From NCBI GenBank assembly GCA_964506245.1, contig CAZDKK010000010.1, positions 1-64,000 of the forward strand: 64,000 nucleotides of DNA, given 5' to 3'. Positions within the stretch are counted from its first letter, which is position 1. Every line of letters begins with the position of its first letter. Below are positions 35,226 to 44,544 of this stretch, piece by piece. The stretch is from CAZDKK01 sp964506245. GTDB lineage: Bacteria; Eisenbacteria; RBG-16-71-46; CAIMUX01; WJJG01. A program made the translations under genes and the position numbers. Below the pieces are notes generated by a model. That model made no database searches, had not been told where the DNA came from, and saw nothing but the letters and a program-made list of their open reading frames with translations.

Positions 35226-35254
35226 TTGCATGTGTGCTCGCCGTCCGGTAGCAT
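35226..35254 (+). promoter_or_regulatory. Candidate promoter of Omp28-like selenoprotein copy 1
   Basis: TTGCAT (35226-35231), a 17-nt spacer and TAGCAT (35249-35254), 106 bases before the ATG at 35361. The intervening leader contains no recognised riboswitch. Confidence 0.4.
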
Positions 35255-35360
35255 TGTGAGGAAGCGTTAAGTCCCTCCGGGTGGCTGAGGTTGGCAGATT
35301 CTGTCCCGCCGTTGATCTCTAATGCGCCCGGTGGGTTTCCATGGCCGAGAGGAGGGAGTC

Positions 35361-37397
35361 ATGAGAGGTAGGTTTCTGACACTGGCGGCCCTCGGCGCCA
35401 TCATCGCGCTCGCGGCCGTCGTGAGCGCCGGCGCGTCCGTGCCCCGCGTGATCTTGGCGGAGGACTTCGGGTATCCCAGCTGACCCTACTGCCCGTCAGC
35501 CCGGTGCGGGCTGGAGACAGTTCTTGGGGAGTTTGGTGATCAGCTCTTGGTGTCCGAGTGGCACACCTCGGGAGGCCTCAACATCCCCACGGTGAGTCAG
35601 CGGACCAGCTTCTACGGCGTCTCAGGGGTCCCTCACGTCCAGATCGACGGTGTCTATTCACAGGTGGGATCGGCGGGCTCCTGCTCCGCAGACGCGGCCA
35701 GATACCGCACCAGTATCAACCAGCGCCTGGCCGCGACCGGCGGGCTGGCGCCCGTGCGGGTGGAGGGGTTCTACAGCGTCGGGGCCGCGACCCTGACAGT
35801 GTCGGCGACATTCACGCTCGAGGACGCCATCACCCTCCAGAGCCCCCGAGTGTATCTCGTCGTGCAGGAGAACAACCTTCTTTACCAGGGTACAGTATTC
35901 CAGCACATCGTCCGGGCCGAGTATCACCAGGATGTGTCGCTGCCCACCCAGGGGTCGCAGGTCACTGTGGAGCACGACTTCCCTCTCGGTGCCTGGAATC
36001 TGGACAACCTCGACTGCGTAGCCTTCATCCAGAAGATGACCGGTGACAAGGGGATGTACAACGCGGCCCGGGTCGAGCTGCCGGCCGACTTCGAGTTCGC
36101 CTGGGAAGTGCCATTCGTCTCGGTGCCTCAGGGGAACGGCATTGCCGAGTTCAGCGGCCAGCTCACCAACATCAGTGAGGAGTCGGATGTGCTGACCCTC
36201 ACGCTGGACAACACCTTCGACTGGACGGCAGAGTTCATGGTCCAGGGCGAGGCCGCTTACCATTCCACGCCCAGCGTCATCAATCTGGCGCCCCAGGAAG
36301 GCGTGGAAGTCTACGTGCGGGTGCAGACGGACAATGAGATACGCATCGGTCAAGGCAGCCTCGTCATCCACTCCGATCTGACGGATCGGACCCAAGCCAA
36401 CCTCATGCGTGTGTTCAACGGGAGCCCGGCGATCCTGCTGGTGGACGATGACACGGGCCTGCAGCCGACACAGCAGACCTTTGTCGATGCTCTCAACGCG
36501 CGTCCCTATCTCTACGACACATGGGACGTGGCGAACGGGCATGGCAATGCCACGCCGGTTTTTGACGATATGAAGGACTACGATATCGTGCTGTGGATGA
36601 CCGGCTACGTCACCTATGAGCCCATCACGGCCGCCAACGCTGTCGAGATCATGGCCTTCATGGATCAGGGTAAGGGCGTCATCCTCTCGGGGCAGGACAT
36701 CCTCTCCTCCTTCGCGGCGGGGAACACGTTCCTGGTCGACTACCTGGGCATCGGTTCGTTCGTGCTGAACGTGCGCGCATCCCAGGCCAATGGCGTTGCC
36801 GCGGACCCGATCGGCGACGGGCTGGCCTTGACGCTCCAGTATCAAGCGCAGTCGCTCAATCGGGCGGATCAGGTGAACGCCAATGCGATCGGCACGACGA
36901 TCTTCACCAACGAGGCTAGCCTGCCAATCGCGGTCCGGGCGGACAACGGCACGGCCCGCAGCGTGATGCTGGCCTTCGCGGGCGAGTGCATCGTGGCCAA
37001 TCCCAGTCCCAACAACTGCGCCACGCTCACGGACCGCGCGATCCAGTGGATCATGGCGGGCCAGGGCCAGGGTGTCGAGGAGCGCGAGGTGGCCCTCGGC
37101 TCCCACATCAGCGGGATCAGCCCGAATCCGCTCAGCTTCCGCAGCGGGCACGGGGAGGCCGCGATCCAGCTGCGGCTCAGCAACCGGGCGTCTCAGTCGC
37201 CGGTCCGAGTGGACATCCTGGACCTGAACGGACGTCTGGTGCGCAATGTGCTCAACGGGACGCTGCCGAGTGGCACGACCGCGGCGGCCTGGAATGGGCT
37301 CGACGCGACCGGCCGGCCGGTGGCCTCGGGCGTATACTACACGCGTCTGACGACCAGCGAGGGCACGAACAGCGCTCGCATGGTGGTGATGCGATAG
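35361..37397 (+). CDS. Omp28-like secreted selenoprotein, tandem copy 1 (in-frame TGA = Sec41)
   Basis: A 678-residue exported protein if TGA at 35481-35483 is read as selenocysteine. The ATG at 35361 follows GGAGGGAG and encodes a signal peptide (residues 1-27) that ends just before the fold. An AEDFGYPS-U-PYCPSARCG motif then places Sec41 and Cys44 as a thioredoxin-type UxxC. The cis-proline loop is GVSGVPHVQIDG (Pro91). Residues 110-230 continue the Omp28 domain, 235-350 look like an Ig sandwich, 355-560 form an AILLVDDD-type alpha/beta domain, and 582-678 are a FlgD-like Ig tag ending in MVVMR. Conventional translation would stop after 40 residues. An extended hairpin follows the TGA. The likely role is a cell-surface thiol/selenol oxidoreductase; the substrate is unknown. 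Confidence 0.85.
35481..35521 (+). promoter_or_regulatory. Candidate bacterial SECIS element, copy 1
   Basis: Counting T of TGA as +1, +16 to +23 pairs with +27 to +34 (core GCCCG/CGGGC, extended by CAG/CUG and a U-G pair) around the loop GTG at +24 to +26. A lower stem ACTG (+8 to +11) pairs with CAGT (+38 to +41). A hairpin directly after the UGA, with G opening the loop, matches what SelB-dependent recoding needs. Confidence 0.7.
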
Positions 37398-37471
37398 CGT
37401 CAGCACTTGGAGGGCGACGGACTCTGGCACCGACCACGGTGACGGAGCCGCGTGCCGGATCGATGATCTTG

Positions 37472-37503
37472 CCGGGCCGGGTCTCGTGAGGGAGCCGGCC
37501 CGG
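37472..37503 (+). terminator. Hairpin terminator candidate after copy 1
   Basis: CCGGGCCGG (37472-37480) pairs perfectly with CCGGCCCGG (37495-37503), with four further weak pairs inside. No T tract follows. Similar CCGGGCC-type hairpins follow copies 2 and 4. The rest of the 305-base gap to copy 2 holds a promoter candidate. Confidence 0.45.
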
Positions 37504-37550
37504 TGCATTGTGTGCCGCGAACCAGGCTCCGATCGCTCCGGTCGCCTTCT

Positions 37551-37579
37551 TTGCGCCGAACGCACCGCGGTGGTACAAT
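37551..37579 (+). promoter_or_regulatory. Candidate extended -10 promoter of copy 2
   Basis: TTGCGC (37551-37556), a 17-nt spacer and TACAAT (37574-37579) with TGG directly before it, forming an extended -10. It lies 123 bases upstream of the ATG at 37703. The same TGG-TA--AT arrangement precedes copies 3 and 5. Confidence 0.5.
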
Positions 37580-37702
37580 CTAACCGTACGTGCTTCGGGC
37601 CCGTGTGCTGTCTCGGCGCGTGGACCCGCAGGCCTGGGTTGCGGCGACATGGGCCTACCCCCGGGTCAGTCAGCCACTTCATCGAGGGAAAGGAGCATGG
37701 GC

Positions 37703-39733
37703 ATGAAGAGGATGGTGACGCGAGCGGCCGCGCTCAGCGTGGTTCTCGCCCTGGTGGCCGTCCTGTGCGCGGGGGCGTCCGCCCCGCGGGTGATCATGTC
37801 GGAGGAATTCGGGTATCCCAGCTGAGGCTACTGCCCCTATGCCCGGTGCGGGCTAGAGACATGCCTCGGCGAGTTTGGCGATCAGCTCATCGTGTCCGAC
37901 TGGCACACTTCCGGGGGGCTCAACATCCCCACGGTCGGTCAACGGACCAGTTTCTACGGCGTTTCCGGGGTTCCGCACGTGCGGATCGATGGCTTGTACT
38001 CATCCGTGGGTGCTTCGTCGTGCGTCAGCGCGGCAGCCTCCTACCGCAACCTCATCAATCAGCGCCTGAACACGACCGGCGGGCTGGCGCCCGTACGGGT
38101 CGAAGGGTTTTACAGCCTTGGCACAACGACTCTGACCATGTCCGTGACCTGCACCCTCGAGGATGCGGTAACCCTCCTCAGTCCGCGGGTCTATCTGGTT
38201 ATTCTGGAAGACGACGTCCTTCACCAGGGTACGGTCTACGACCACATCGTCCGGGCAGAGTATCACCAGGACGTGTCCCTCCCCACCCAGGGATCGGCCG
38301 TCGCCGTCACCCACGAATTCCCGCTAGGGGTCTGGAACACCGACAACCTCGAATGCGTGGCGTTCATCCAGAAGATGACGGGCGACAAAGAGATGTACAA
38401 CTCGGCCCGGATCGAGCTGCCGACCGACTTCGAGTTTACCTGGGACGTGCCGTTCGTCTCGGTGCCCCGGGGCAACGGCACGGCCGAGTTCACCGGCCAG
38501 CTCACCAACATCTGTGAGGAGTCGGATGTGCTGACCCTCACGCTGGACAACACCTTTGGTTGGAATGCCGAGTTCATGGTCGAGGGTGAGGCCGCGTACC
38601 ACAGCACGCCCAGCATGATCAATCTCTCGCCCCAAGCGAGCGTGGAGGTCTACCTGCGGGTGTCCACCAACAACGAGGTGCGCATCGGCCAGGGCAGCTT
38701 CTTGATTCACTCGGATCTGACAGACCGGACGCAGACCTCGCTCCTGCGGGTATTCAACGGCAGCCCGGCCATCCTCATGGTGGACGATGACCCTGGCACC
38801 CTCCCGACGCAGCAGACGTTCATCGATGCTCTCAACGCCCGTCCCTACCTCTTCGACCTGTGGGATGTAGCAGCTCAAGGGGACATCACACCTGAGCTCG
38901 ATGACATGAGGCTGTATGACATCGTCCTATGGATGAACGGCTACGCGTCCTATCAGTGCTTCACGACCGCCAATGCCGAAGAGGTCATGGCCTTCATGGA
39001 TCTTGGCAAGGGGTTCATCTTCTCGTCGCAGGACGCCCTGTCCTGGCTCACTGCCGGAAGCACATTCCTGGTCGACTACCTGGGCATCGGCTCGTTCACA
39101 GCGAACGTGCGCGCATCCCAGGCCAACGGCGTCGCAGCGGATCCGATCGGGGATGGCTTGGCCTTGACGCTCCAGTATCAGTCGCAGTCGCTCAACAAGG
39201 CTGACCAGGTCAACGCCAACGCGATCGGGACGACGATCTTCACCAATGAGACCGGCCTGCCGATCGCGGTGCGCGCGGACAACGGGACGGCGCGCAGCGT
39301 GACCCTGGCCTTCGCGGGCGAGTGCATCGTGGCCAATCCCAGTCCCAACAACTGCGCCACGCTCACGGACCGCGCGATCCAGTGGATCATGGCGGGCCAG
39401 GGGCAGGGCGTCGAGGAGCGCGAGGTGGCGCTCGGCTCCCACATCAGCGGGATCAACCCGAATCCGCTCAGCTTCCGCAGTGGGCACGGGGAGGCGGCGA
39501 TCCGGCTGCGGCTCAGCAACCGGGCGTCTCAGTCGCCGGTCCGGGTGGACATCCTGGATCTGAACGGACGTCTGGTGCGCAACGTGCTCAACGGGGCGCT
39601 GCCGAGTGGCACGACCGCGGCGGCCTGGAACGGGCTCGATGCGACCGGCCGGCCGGTGGCCTCGGGCGTGTACTACGCGCGTCTGACGACCAGCGAGGGC
39701 ACGAACAGCGCTCGCATGGTGGTGATGCGATAG
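37703..39733 (+). CDS. Omp28-like secreted selenoprotein, tandem copy 2 (Sec41)
   Basis: A 676-residue exported protein with TGA at 37823-37825 read as Sec41. The ATG at 37703 (MKRMVTRAAALSVVLALVAV) has GGAG 7 nt upstream, better than ATG 37697. The signal peptide leads to SEEFGYPS-U-GYCPYARCG: Sec41 and Cys44. The cis-Pro loop is GVSGVPHVRIDG. Domains follow the same order as in copy 1. The C-terminal third is almost identical to copy 1 at both DNA and protein level, while the middle has diverged, consistent with duplication plus gene conversion. A second cysteine (ETC) follows the motif in copies 2 and 3 only. UGA at codon 41 is retained despite divergence around it, which argues against a sequencing error or pseudogene. 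Confidence 0.85.
37837..37856 (+). promoter_or_regulatory. Candidate SECIS hairpin with bulged U, copy 2
   Basis: CUA (+15 to +17) and GCCCG (+19 to +23) pair with CGGGC (+27 to +31) and UAG (+32 to +34), leaving U at +18 bulged and GUG as the loop. A single bulged U and a G-starting loop at this distance resemble the E. coli fdhF SECIS. Confidence 0.72.
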
Positions 39734-39810
39734 CGTCTGCACTTGGACGGCGACGGGCTCTGGCACCAACCACGGTGACGGAGCCGGGGCCGGACCGATA
39801 GGATTCAGCG

Positions 39811-39838
39811 GGGCCGGGTCTCGAAGGGGGCCCGGCCC
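39811..39838 (+). terminator. Hairpin terminator candidate after copy 2
   Basis: GGGCCGGG (39811-39818) pairs perfectly with CCCGGCCC (39831-39838), followed by ACACATTT. It lies 78 bases after the stop of copy 2 in a 338-base gap that otherwise holds the copy 3 promoter candidate. Confidence 0.5.
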
Positions 39839-39917
39839 ACACATTTCGCCCTCGGGGGCGGACAGCAACGCCACCCTCCACTCCTGCACGATGGATGAAG
39901 GTCCGGGGCATGGCTGC

Positions 39918-39947
39918 TTGGCCACCGTTCCGTCCCGGTGGTAAGAT
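39918..39947 (+). promoter_or_regulatory. Candidate extended -10 promoter of copy 3
   Basis: TTGGCC (39918-39923), an 18-nt spacer and TAAGAT (39942-39947) preceded by TGG, 124 bases upstream of ATG 40072. Almost the same distance separates the promoter and ATG of copy 2. Confidence 0.45.
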
Positions 39948-40071
39948 CCTCTCGCTTCCCCATGGGTCCGCGTGCCGCACGCCGGCATGCAGATCTGCAG
40001 GCCCGGGTCACGGCGACGTGGGCCCCCTGCCGGCTCCACGCGCCAGCTCGCCAAGGGAAAGGAACAGACCA

Positions 40072-42102
40072 ATGAGGAGACTGCTGATGCGATGGGCCGC
40101 GATAGGCGTGGTTCTGGCCCTGGCGACGGCCGTGGTCGCGGGGGCGTCCGTCCCGCGCGTGATCATGGCGGAGGACTTCGGATATCCCTCCTGAGGCTAC
40201 TGCCCCAATGCCCGGTGCGGGCTGGAGACGTGCCTGATCGAGTTCGGTGAGCAGCTTCTCGTGGCCGAGTGGCACACCTCGGGTGGGCTCAACATCCCCA
40301 CGGTCGGCGAGCGAATGACCTTCTACAACGTGTCGGGTGTCCCGCACGTTCGGATCGACGGCCTGTACTCCTCCGTGGGGGCCGGGTCGTGCTCCGGTGC
40401 GGCGGCCTCCTACCGCGGCCTCATCAACCAGCGCCTGACCGCGACCAGCGGGTTGGCCCCGGTTCGTGTGGAAGGGTTCCACAGCGTCGGCACGACGACC
40501 CTGTCGATGTCGGTGACGTGCACCCTCGAGGATGCCGTGACGCTCCTCAGCCCGCGGGTGTATCTGATCGTTCTCGAAGACGATGTCCTCTTCCAGGGTA
40601 GGGTCTACGATCACATCGTTCGGGCGGAGTTTCACCAGGACGTGTCGCTGCCGACCCAGGGATCGTCCGTCACCGTCGCCCACGACTTCCCCCTCGGGGC
40701 CTGGAACACCAACAATCTCTCGTGCGTCGCGTTCCTCCAGAAGATGACCGGCGACAAGGAGATCTACAACTCGGCCCGGATCGGGCATCCGGCCGATTTC
40801 GAGTTCGCGTGGGAAGCGCCCTTCGTGTCGGTGCCTCAAGGCAGTGGTACGGCCCAATTCCGGGGGGAGCTGGTCAACATCACCGCACAGTCCGACGTGC
40901 TGACCCTCTCGCTGGACAATACCTTCGACTGGCCCGCGGAGTTCATGGTCGAGGGCGAGGCCGGCTACCACAGCACTCCGAGCGTGATCACGCTGACGTC
41001 CCAGGAAGACGTGCAGGTGCACGTCCGCGTCCATACGGACAGCGAAGTGCGCTGCGGCGAAGGCAACCTTCTCATCCACTCCGATCTGACGGACCGGACG
41101 GAGGCGGCAGTGATGCGCGTGTTCAACGGCAGCCCGGCGATCCTGCTGGTCGACGACGACCCCAACCCGTATCCGATCCAGCAGACGTTTATCGACGCGC
41201 TCAACGCCCGCCCCTACCTCTTTGACATGTGGGACGTGAGTGCCTACTACGGGTTCGCGCCCGCTCTCGACGACATGCGCCTCTATGACATCGTCTTGTG
41301 GATGACGGGCTACGAATCCCTGGAGTCCATCACGGCCGCCAATGCGGAGGAGATCATGGACTTCATGGATCTCGGCAAGGGGATCATCATCTCGTCGCAG
41401 GATTTCCTCTCTTACTTCGCCGCCGGGAGCACGTTCCTGGTCGACTACCTGGGCATCGGGTCGTTCACGACGAACGTGCGCGCGCTTCAAGCCAACGGCG
41501 TTGCTGCAGATCCAATCGGGAACGGGCTAGCCCTCACGCTCCAGTACGAATCCACGGCCCTGAATCGGGCCGACCAGGTGAACGCCAACGCGATCGGGAC
41601 GACGATCTTCCGCAACGAGACCGGCCTGCCGATCGCGGTCCGGGCGGACAACGGGACGGCCCGCAGCGTGACGCTGGCCTTCGCGGGCGAGTGCATCGTG
41701 GCCAACCCGAGTCCCAACAATTGCGCGACGCTCACGGACCGCGCGATCCAGTGGATCATCGAAGGCCAGGGACAAGACGTCGAGGAACGGGAAGTGGCGG
41801 TTGCTTCCCGGATCAGCGGCGTCTGCCCGAACCCGCTCAGTTTGCGCAGTGGGCACGGCGAAATAGCGATCCAACTTCGGCTGAGCGAGCGGGCATCGCG
41901 CGCGCCGGTTCGCGTGGACATCCTCGATCTGAACGGCCGACTGGTGCGTAGCGTGCTCAACGGGACGCTCCCGAGGGGCACGACCGCGGCGGTCTGGAAC
42001 GGACTCGACGGGGGCGGACATACCGTCGCGGCGGGCATCTACTGCGCGAGACTCACAACCAGTGAGGGCAGGCACAGCGCGCGCATGGTGGTGGTGCGAT
42101 AG
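40072..42102 (+). CDS. Omp28-like secreted selenoprotein, tandem copy 3 (Sec41)
   Basis: A 676-residue exported protein with TGA at 40192-40194 as Sec41. A signal peptide (MRRLLMRWAAIGVVLALATA) is followed by AEDFGYPS-U-GYCPNARCG. The cis-Pro segment is NVSGVPHVRIDG. The same Omp28, Ig-like, AILLVDDD and FlgD-like domains follow, ending in MVVVR. GGGAAAGGAAC precedes the ATG. The sequence is clearly more diverged from copies 1 and 2 in its last 100 residues, so it predates or escaped their homogenisation. Copy 4 begins only 49 bases after its stop and no terminator hairpin intervenes, so copies 3 and 4 are probably co-transcribed. Confidence 0.85.
40210..40222 (+). promoter_or_regulatory. Candidate SECIS hairpin core, copy 3
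   Basis: GCCCG/CGGGC with GTG loop at +19 to +31, the same offset as in the other copies. The lower extension is weaker here: A-U and C-G pairs flank one A-G mismatch and the bulged U. Confidence 0.6.
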
Positions 42103-42151
42103 CGCGTCGGGGTGACGGGCGACTATCCCAGCGAGGGAAAGGAGCAAGATC

Positions 42152-44188
42152 ATGAGGAGGATGGTGATGCGATCAGCCGCGTTGGGCGTGGTTCTCGCCC
42201 TGGCGGCTGCCGTGGGTGCGGGGGCGTCGGTCCCGCGTGTGATCATGGCGGAGCAGTTCGGGTATCCCAGCTGAGGCTTCTGCCCCTATGCCCGGTGCGG
42301 GCTAGAGACGGTCCTTGGCGAGTTTCCCGGTCAGCTCATCGTGGGCGACTGGCACACGTCGGGGGGGCTCGAGATCCCGAGCGTGGGCCAGCGAACGACA
42401 TTCTACGGAGTCTCAGGCGTTCCCCACGTCCGGATCGACGGCAAGTACTCGTCCGTGGGCGCCGGGTCGTGCGCCGCGGCCGCCGCCGCCTATCGCGGCT
42501 TGATCAACACACGGCTGACGGAGACCGGCGGCGTGGCCCCGATCTCGATCGAGGGTGCCTACGCGATCCAGAGCGGCACCCTCTGGATCTCGGCGACTTT
42601 CACCCTGGAAGACGCGGTCACTTTGGTCAGCCCCAATGCCTGGCTGATGGTGCTGGAGAACGACGTCCTCCACCTGGGCGTGGTCTACGATCACATCGTT
42701 CGAGCCGAGCACCACGAGGCCGTGACGCTCACGAACCCCGGGGATCACGTCACGATCGAGGCCAGTTTCCCGGCTCAGAACTGGAATCCAGACAATCTCC
42801 AGTGTGTCGCCTTTATGCAGAAGATGGCAGGGGACAAGGAGATGTACAACGCGGCCGTCGTGCCGCTGGTCAATGACTTTCGCTTCGCCTGGGACGCGCC
42901 GATCGTCTCTGTTCCCGCGGGCAACGGTACCGCCGCATTCGAGGGTGTGTTGTCCAACGTCAGCGAGGCTTCGGACGAGCTGACCCTGACCCTCGACAAC
43001 ACCTTTGGATGGCCGGCGGAGTTCATGCTCGCCGGAGAGACCGGCTATCATACGACGCCCAGCACGGTCACCCTGGCGGCCGGTGAAGAGGTGCAGGTCT
43101 CTCTGCATGTCCACACCGACGGCGAGCATCGGACAGGTGAAGGCCAGATGGTGATCTACTCGACGACCTCAGAGCGGACAGCGTACTTCTCGGCGCGGGT
43201 GTTCAACGGCAGCCAGGCGATTCTCTTCGTCGACGACGACAGCGGGTCGATTGCCTCGGAGACGGCCTATGTCGACGCGCTGAACGCGGGCGGCTACCTG
43301 TTCGACACCTGGGACGTGCGGAACGGGCATGGCGCGGTGGCGCCCACCTTCGAGATCATGCAGCCGTACGACATCGTGCTGTGGATCACGGGATACGACT
43401 ACAGCACCATCGTGACCGCCGACGACGCCGAGAATCTGATGGCGTTCATGGATCTCGGCAAGGGGGTCATCCTCGCCAGTGCCGACTTCCTGAATGGCTT
43501 CACGGCGGGCAACACGTTCCTGACCGACTACCTCGGAATCGCCACATTCCAGACCAACGTCGGGGCGACCCAGGCGAACGGCGTCGCGGGCGATCCGATC
43601 TCGGCAGGCATGAACCTCACGCTCCAGTACCCGCATCAGAGCTTCAACCGCGCCGATCGCGTGACGTCCAACGCGATCAGCACCGTCATCTTCAACAACC
43701 AGACGCCCGTCCCGGTCGGCGTACGGGCCGACAACGGCACGGCACGCGCCGTCACCTTCACCTTCGCTGCGGAAGTGACGGTGCCCGGGGCCAATCCCAA
43801 CAACCTGGCCACCCTGATCGACCGCTCGATCGACTGGATCTGGGAAGGCCAGAGCCAGGGGGTCGAGGAGTTCGCGGGTCCGATCCGCGCGTCCCACATC
43901 AGCAGCGTGCGGCCCAATCCGATGAGCCTCGGGGCCACGCGGGGCGAATCGACGATCCAGCTCGTCCTGACGAATCGCGCGGCGCAGGCCCAGGTGCGCG
44001 TGGACGTGCTCGATCTCAATGGGCGTCTCGTGCGCAACGTCTTCGATGCGACGCTGCCGGGCGGCGTCTCCAGCGTGAGCTGGGACGGCCGCGACGCGCT
44101 CGGACGCCGCGTCAGCGCGGGGATCTATTACGCGCGGCTGGCGACGCGTGAGGGGGGGCACAGCGCACCGATGGTGGTGGTGCGGTAG
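42152..44188 (+). CDS. Omp28-like secreted selenoprotein, tandem copy 4 (Sec41)
   Basis: A 678-residue exported protein with TGA at 42272-42274 as Sec41. A signal peptide (MRRMVMRSAALGVVLALAAA) precedes AEQFGYPS-U-GFCPYARCG. The cis-Pro loop GVSGVPHVRIDG is intact. This is the most divergent of the four tandem copies across the Omp28 and middle domains (for example ISIEGAYAIQSGTLWISATF, QAILFVDDDSG). It still keeps the UGA at the same codon, the hairpin and the FlgD-like C-terminus ending in MVVVR. Such retention in the presence of wide divergence is the strongest sign of selection on the UGA. GGGAAAGGAGC lies upstream of the ATG. Confidence 0.85.
42286..42305 (+). promoter_or_regulatory. Candidate SECIS hairpin with bulged U, copy 4
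   Basis: Identical pairing to copy 2: CUA-(U)-GCCCG, loop GUG, CGGGC-UAG at +15 to +34. The surrounding protein-coding sequence differs from copy 2, so the structure is conserved beyond simple recent identity. Confidence 0.7.
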
Positions 44189-44201
44189 CGGGATCCAATC
44201 A

Positions 44202-44228
44202 GGGGCCGGGTCGCGGTGGCCCGGCCCC
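44202..44228 (+). terminator. Hairpin terminator candidate after copy 4
   Basis: GGGGCCGGG (44202-44210) pairs perfectly with CCCGGCCCC (44220-44228), 13 bases after the stop of copy 4. It probably ends the copy 3-copy 4 transcript. Confidence 0.5.
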
Positions 44229-44260
44229 GTCTGCTCCTCGGGCCCCCGCTCGCGGTCCCG

Positions 44261-44396
44261 TCAGAACTCCCTCAGCGACTCGTGCACCCCCTTGAGCGTC
44301 TCGAACCAGAAATCGAGCGCCGCCTCGTTCTGGTCCTGGCGGAAGCGCTCGAGCCAGTGCGTGAGCTCCGGGCTCTGATCGCCGTCCACCTCGCGA
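44261..44396 (-). pseudogene. Duplicated 3' fragment of the AOR gene
   Basis: These 136 bases repeat 45757-45892, the last 45 codons and stop of the AOR gene, in the same orientation and at roughly 90 percent identity by eye. The reading frame ends at the same TGA, but nothing upstream encodes the rest of AOR. The two copies flank the AAA ATPase gene as direct repeats, so the fragment marks an insertion or duplication event. Confidence 0.8.
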
Positions 44397-44511
44397 GGCC
44401 TTGGCCCTCGCGCTCGTCCCGCGCGCGGGAGGGACAGGCGTTGGCTCGGGATCTCGAATTCTCATCTGGACAAAGAGTTGCCGCGGCTCCTCTCCGGCGA
44501 CTCGAACGTCC

Positions 44512-44544
44512 TTGCATAATATCCGATCTCATCGCATATTATGC
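44512..44544. repeat. Inverted repeat overlapping the AAA ATPase start codon
   Basis: TGCATAATAT (44512-44521) and ATATTATGCA (44535-44544) are perfect 10-base arms around 13 bases. The right arm includes the ATG at 44541. It is AT-rich in a GC-rich region and could be an autoregulatory operator or a recombination site. No ribosome-binding site is visible, so the mRNA may be leaderless. Confidence 0.75.

Noticed and set aside
35260..35360. Possible riboswitch or tRNA in the leader of copy 1
   Set aside because: No T-loop, anticodon arm or known riboswitch consensus could be found; it is kept as an unassigned leader.
35547..37397. Shorter Omp28-like genes starting just downstream of each TGA
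   Set aside because: These starts (TTG or similar) lack ribosome-binding sites and signal peptides and would remove the redox motif. The upstream 40 codons, with signal peptide, are conserved in all copies and in frame.
35481..42274. TGA codons as sequencing errors or pseudogene mutations
   Set aside because: Five genes carry the TGA at the same structural position, with otherwise intact frames of up to 678 codons and wide divergence between copies; independent errors at one codon are not credible.
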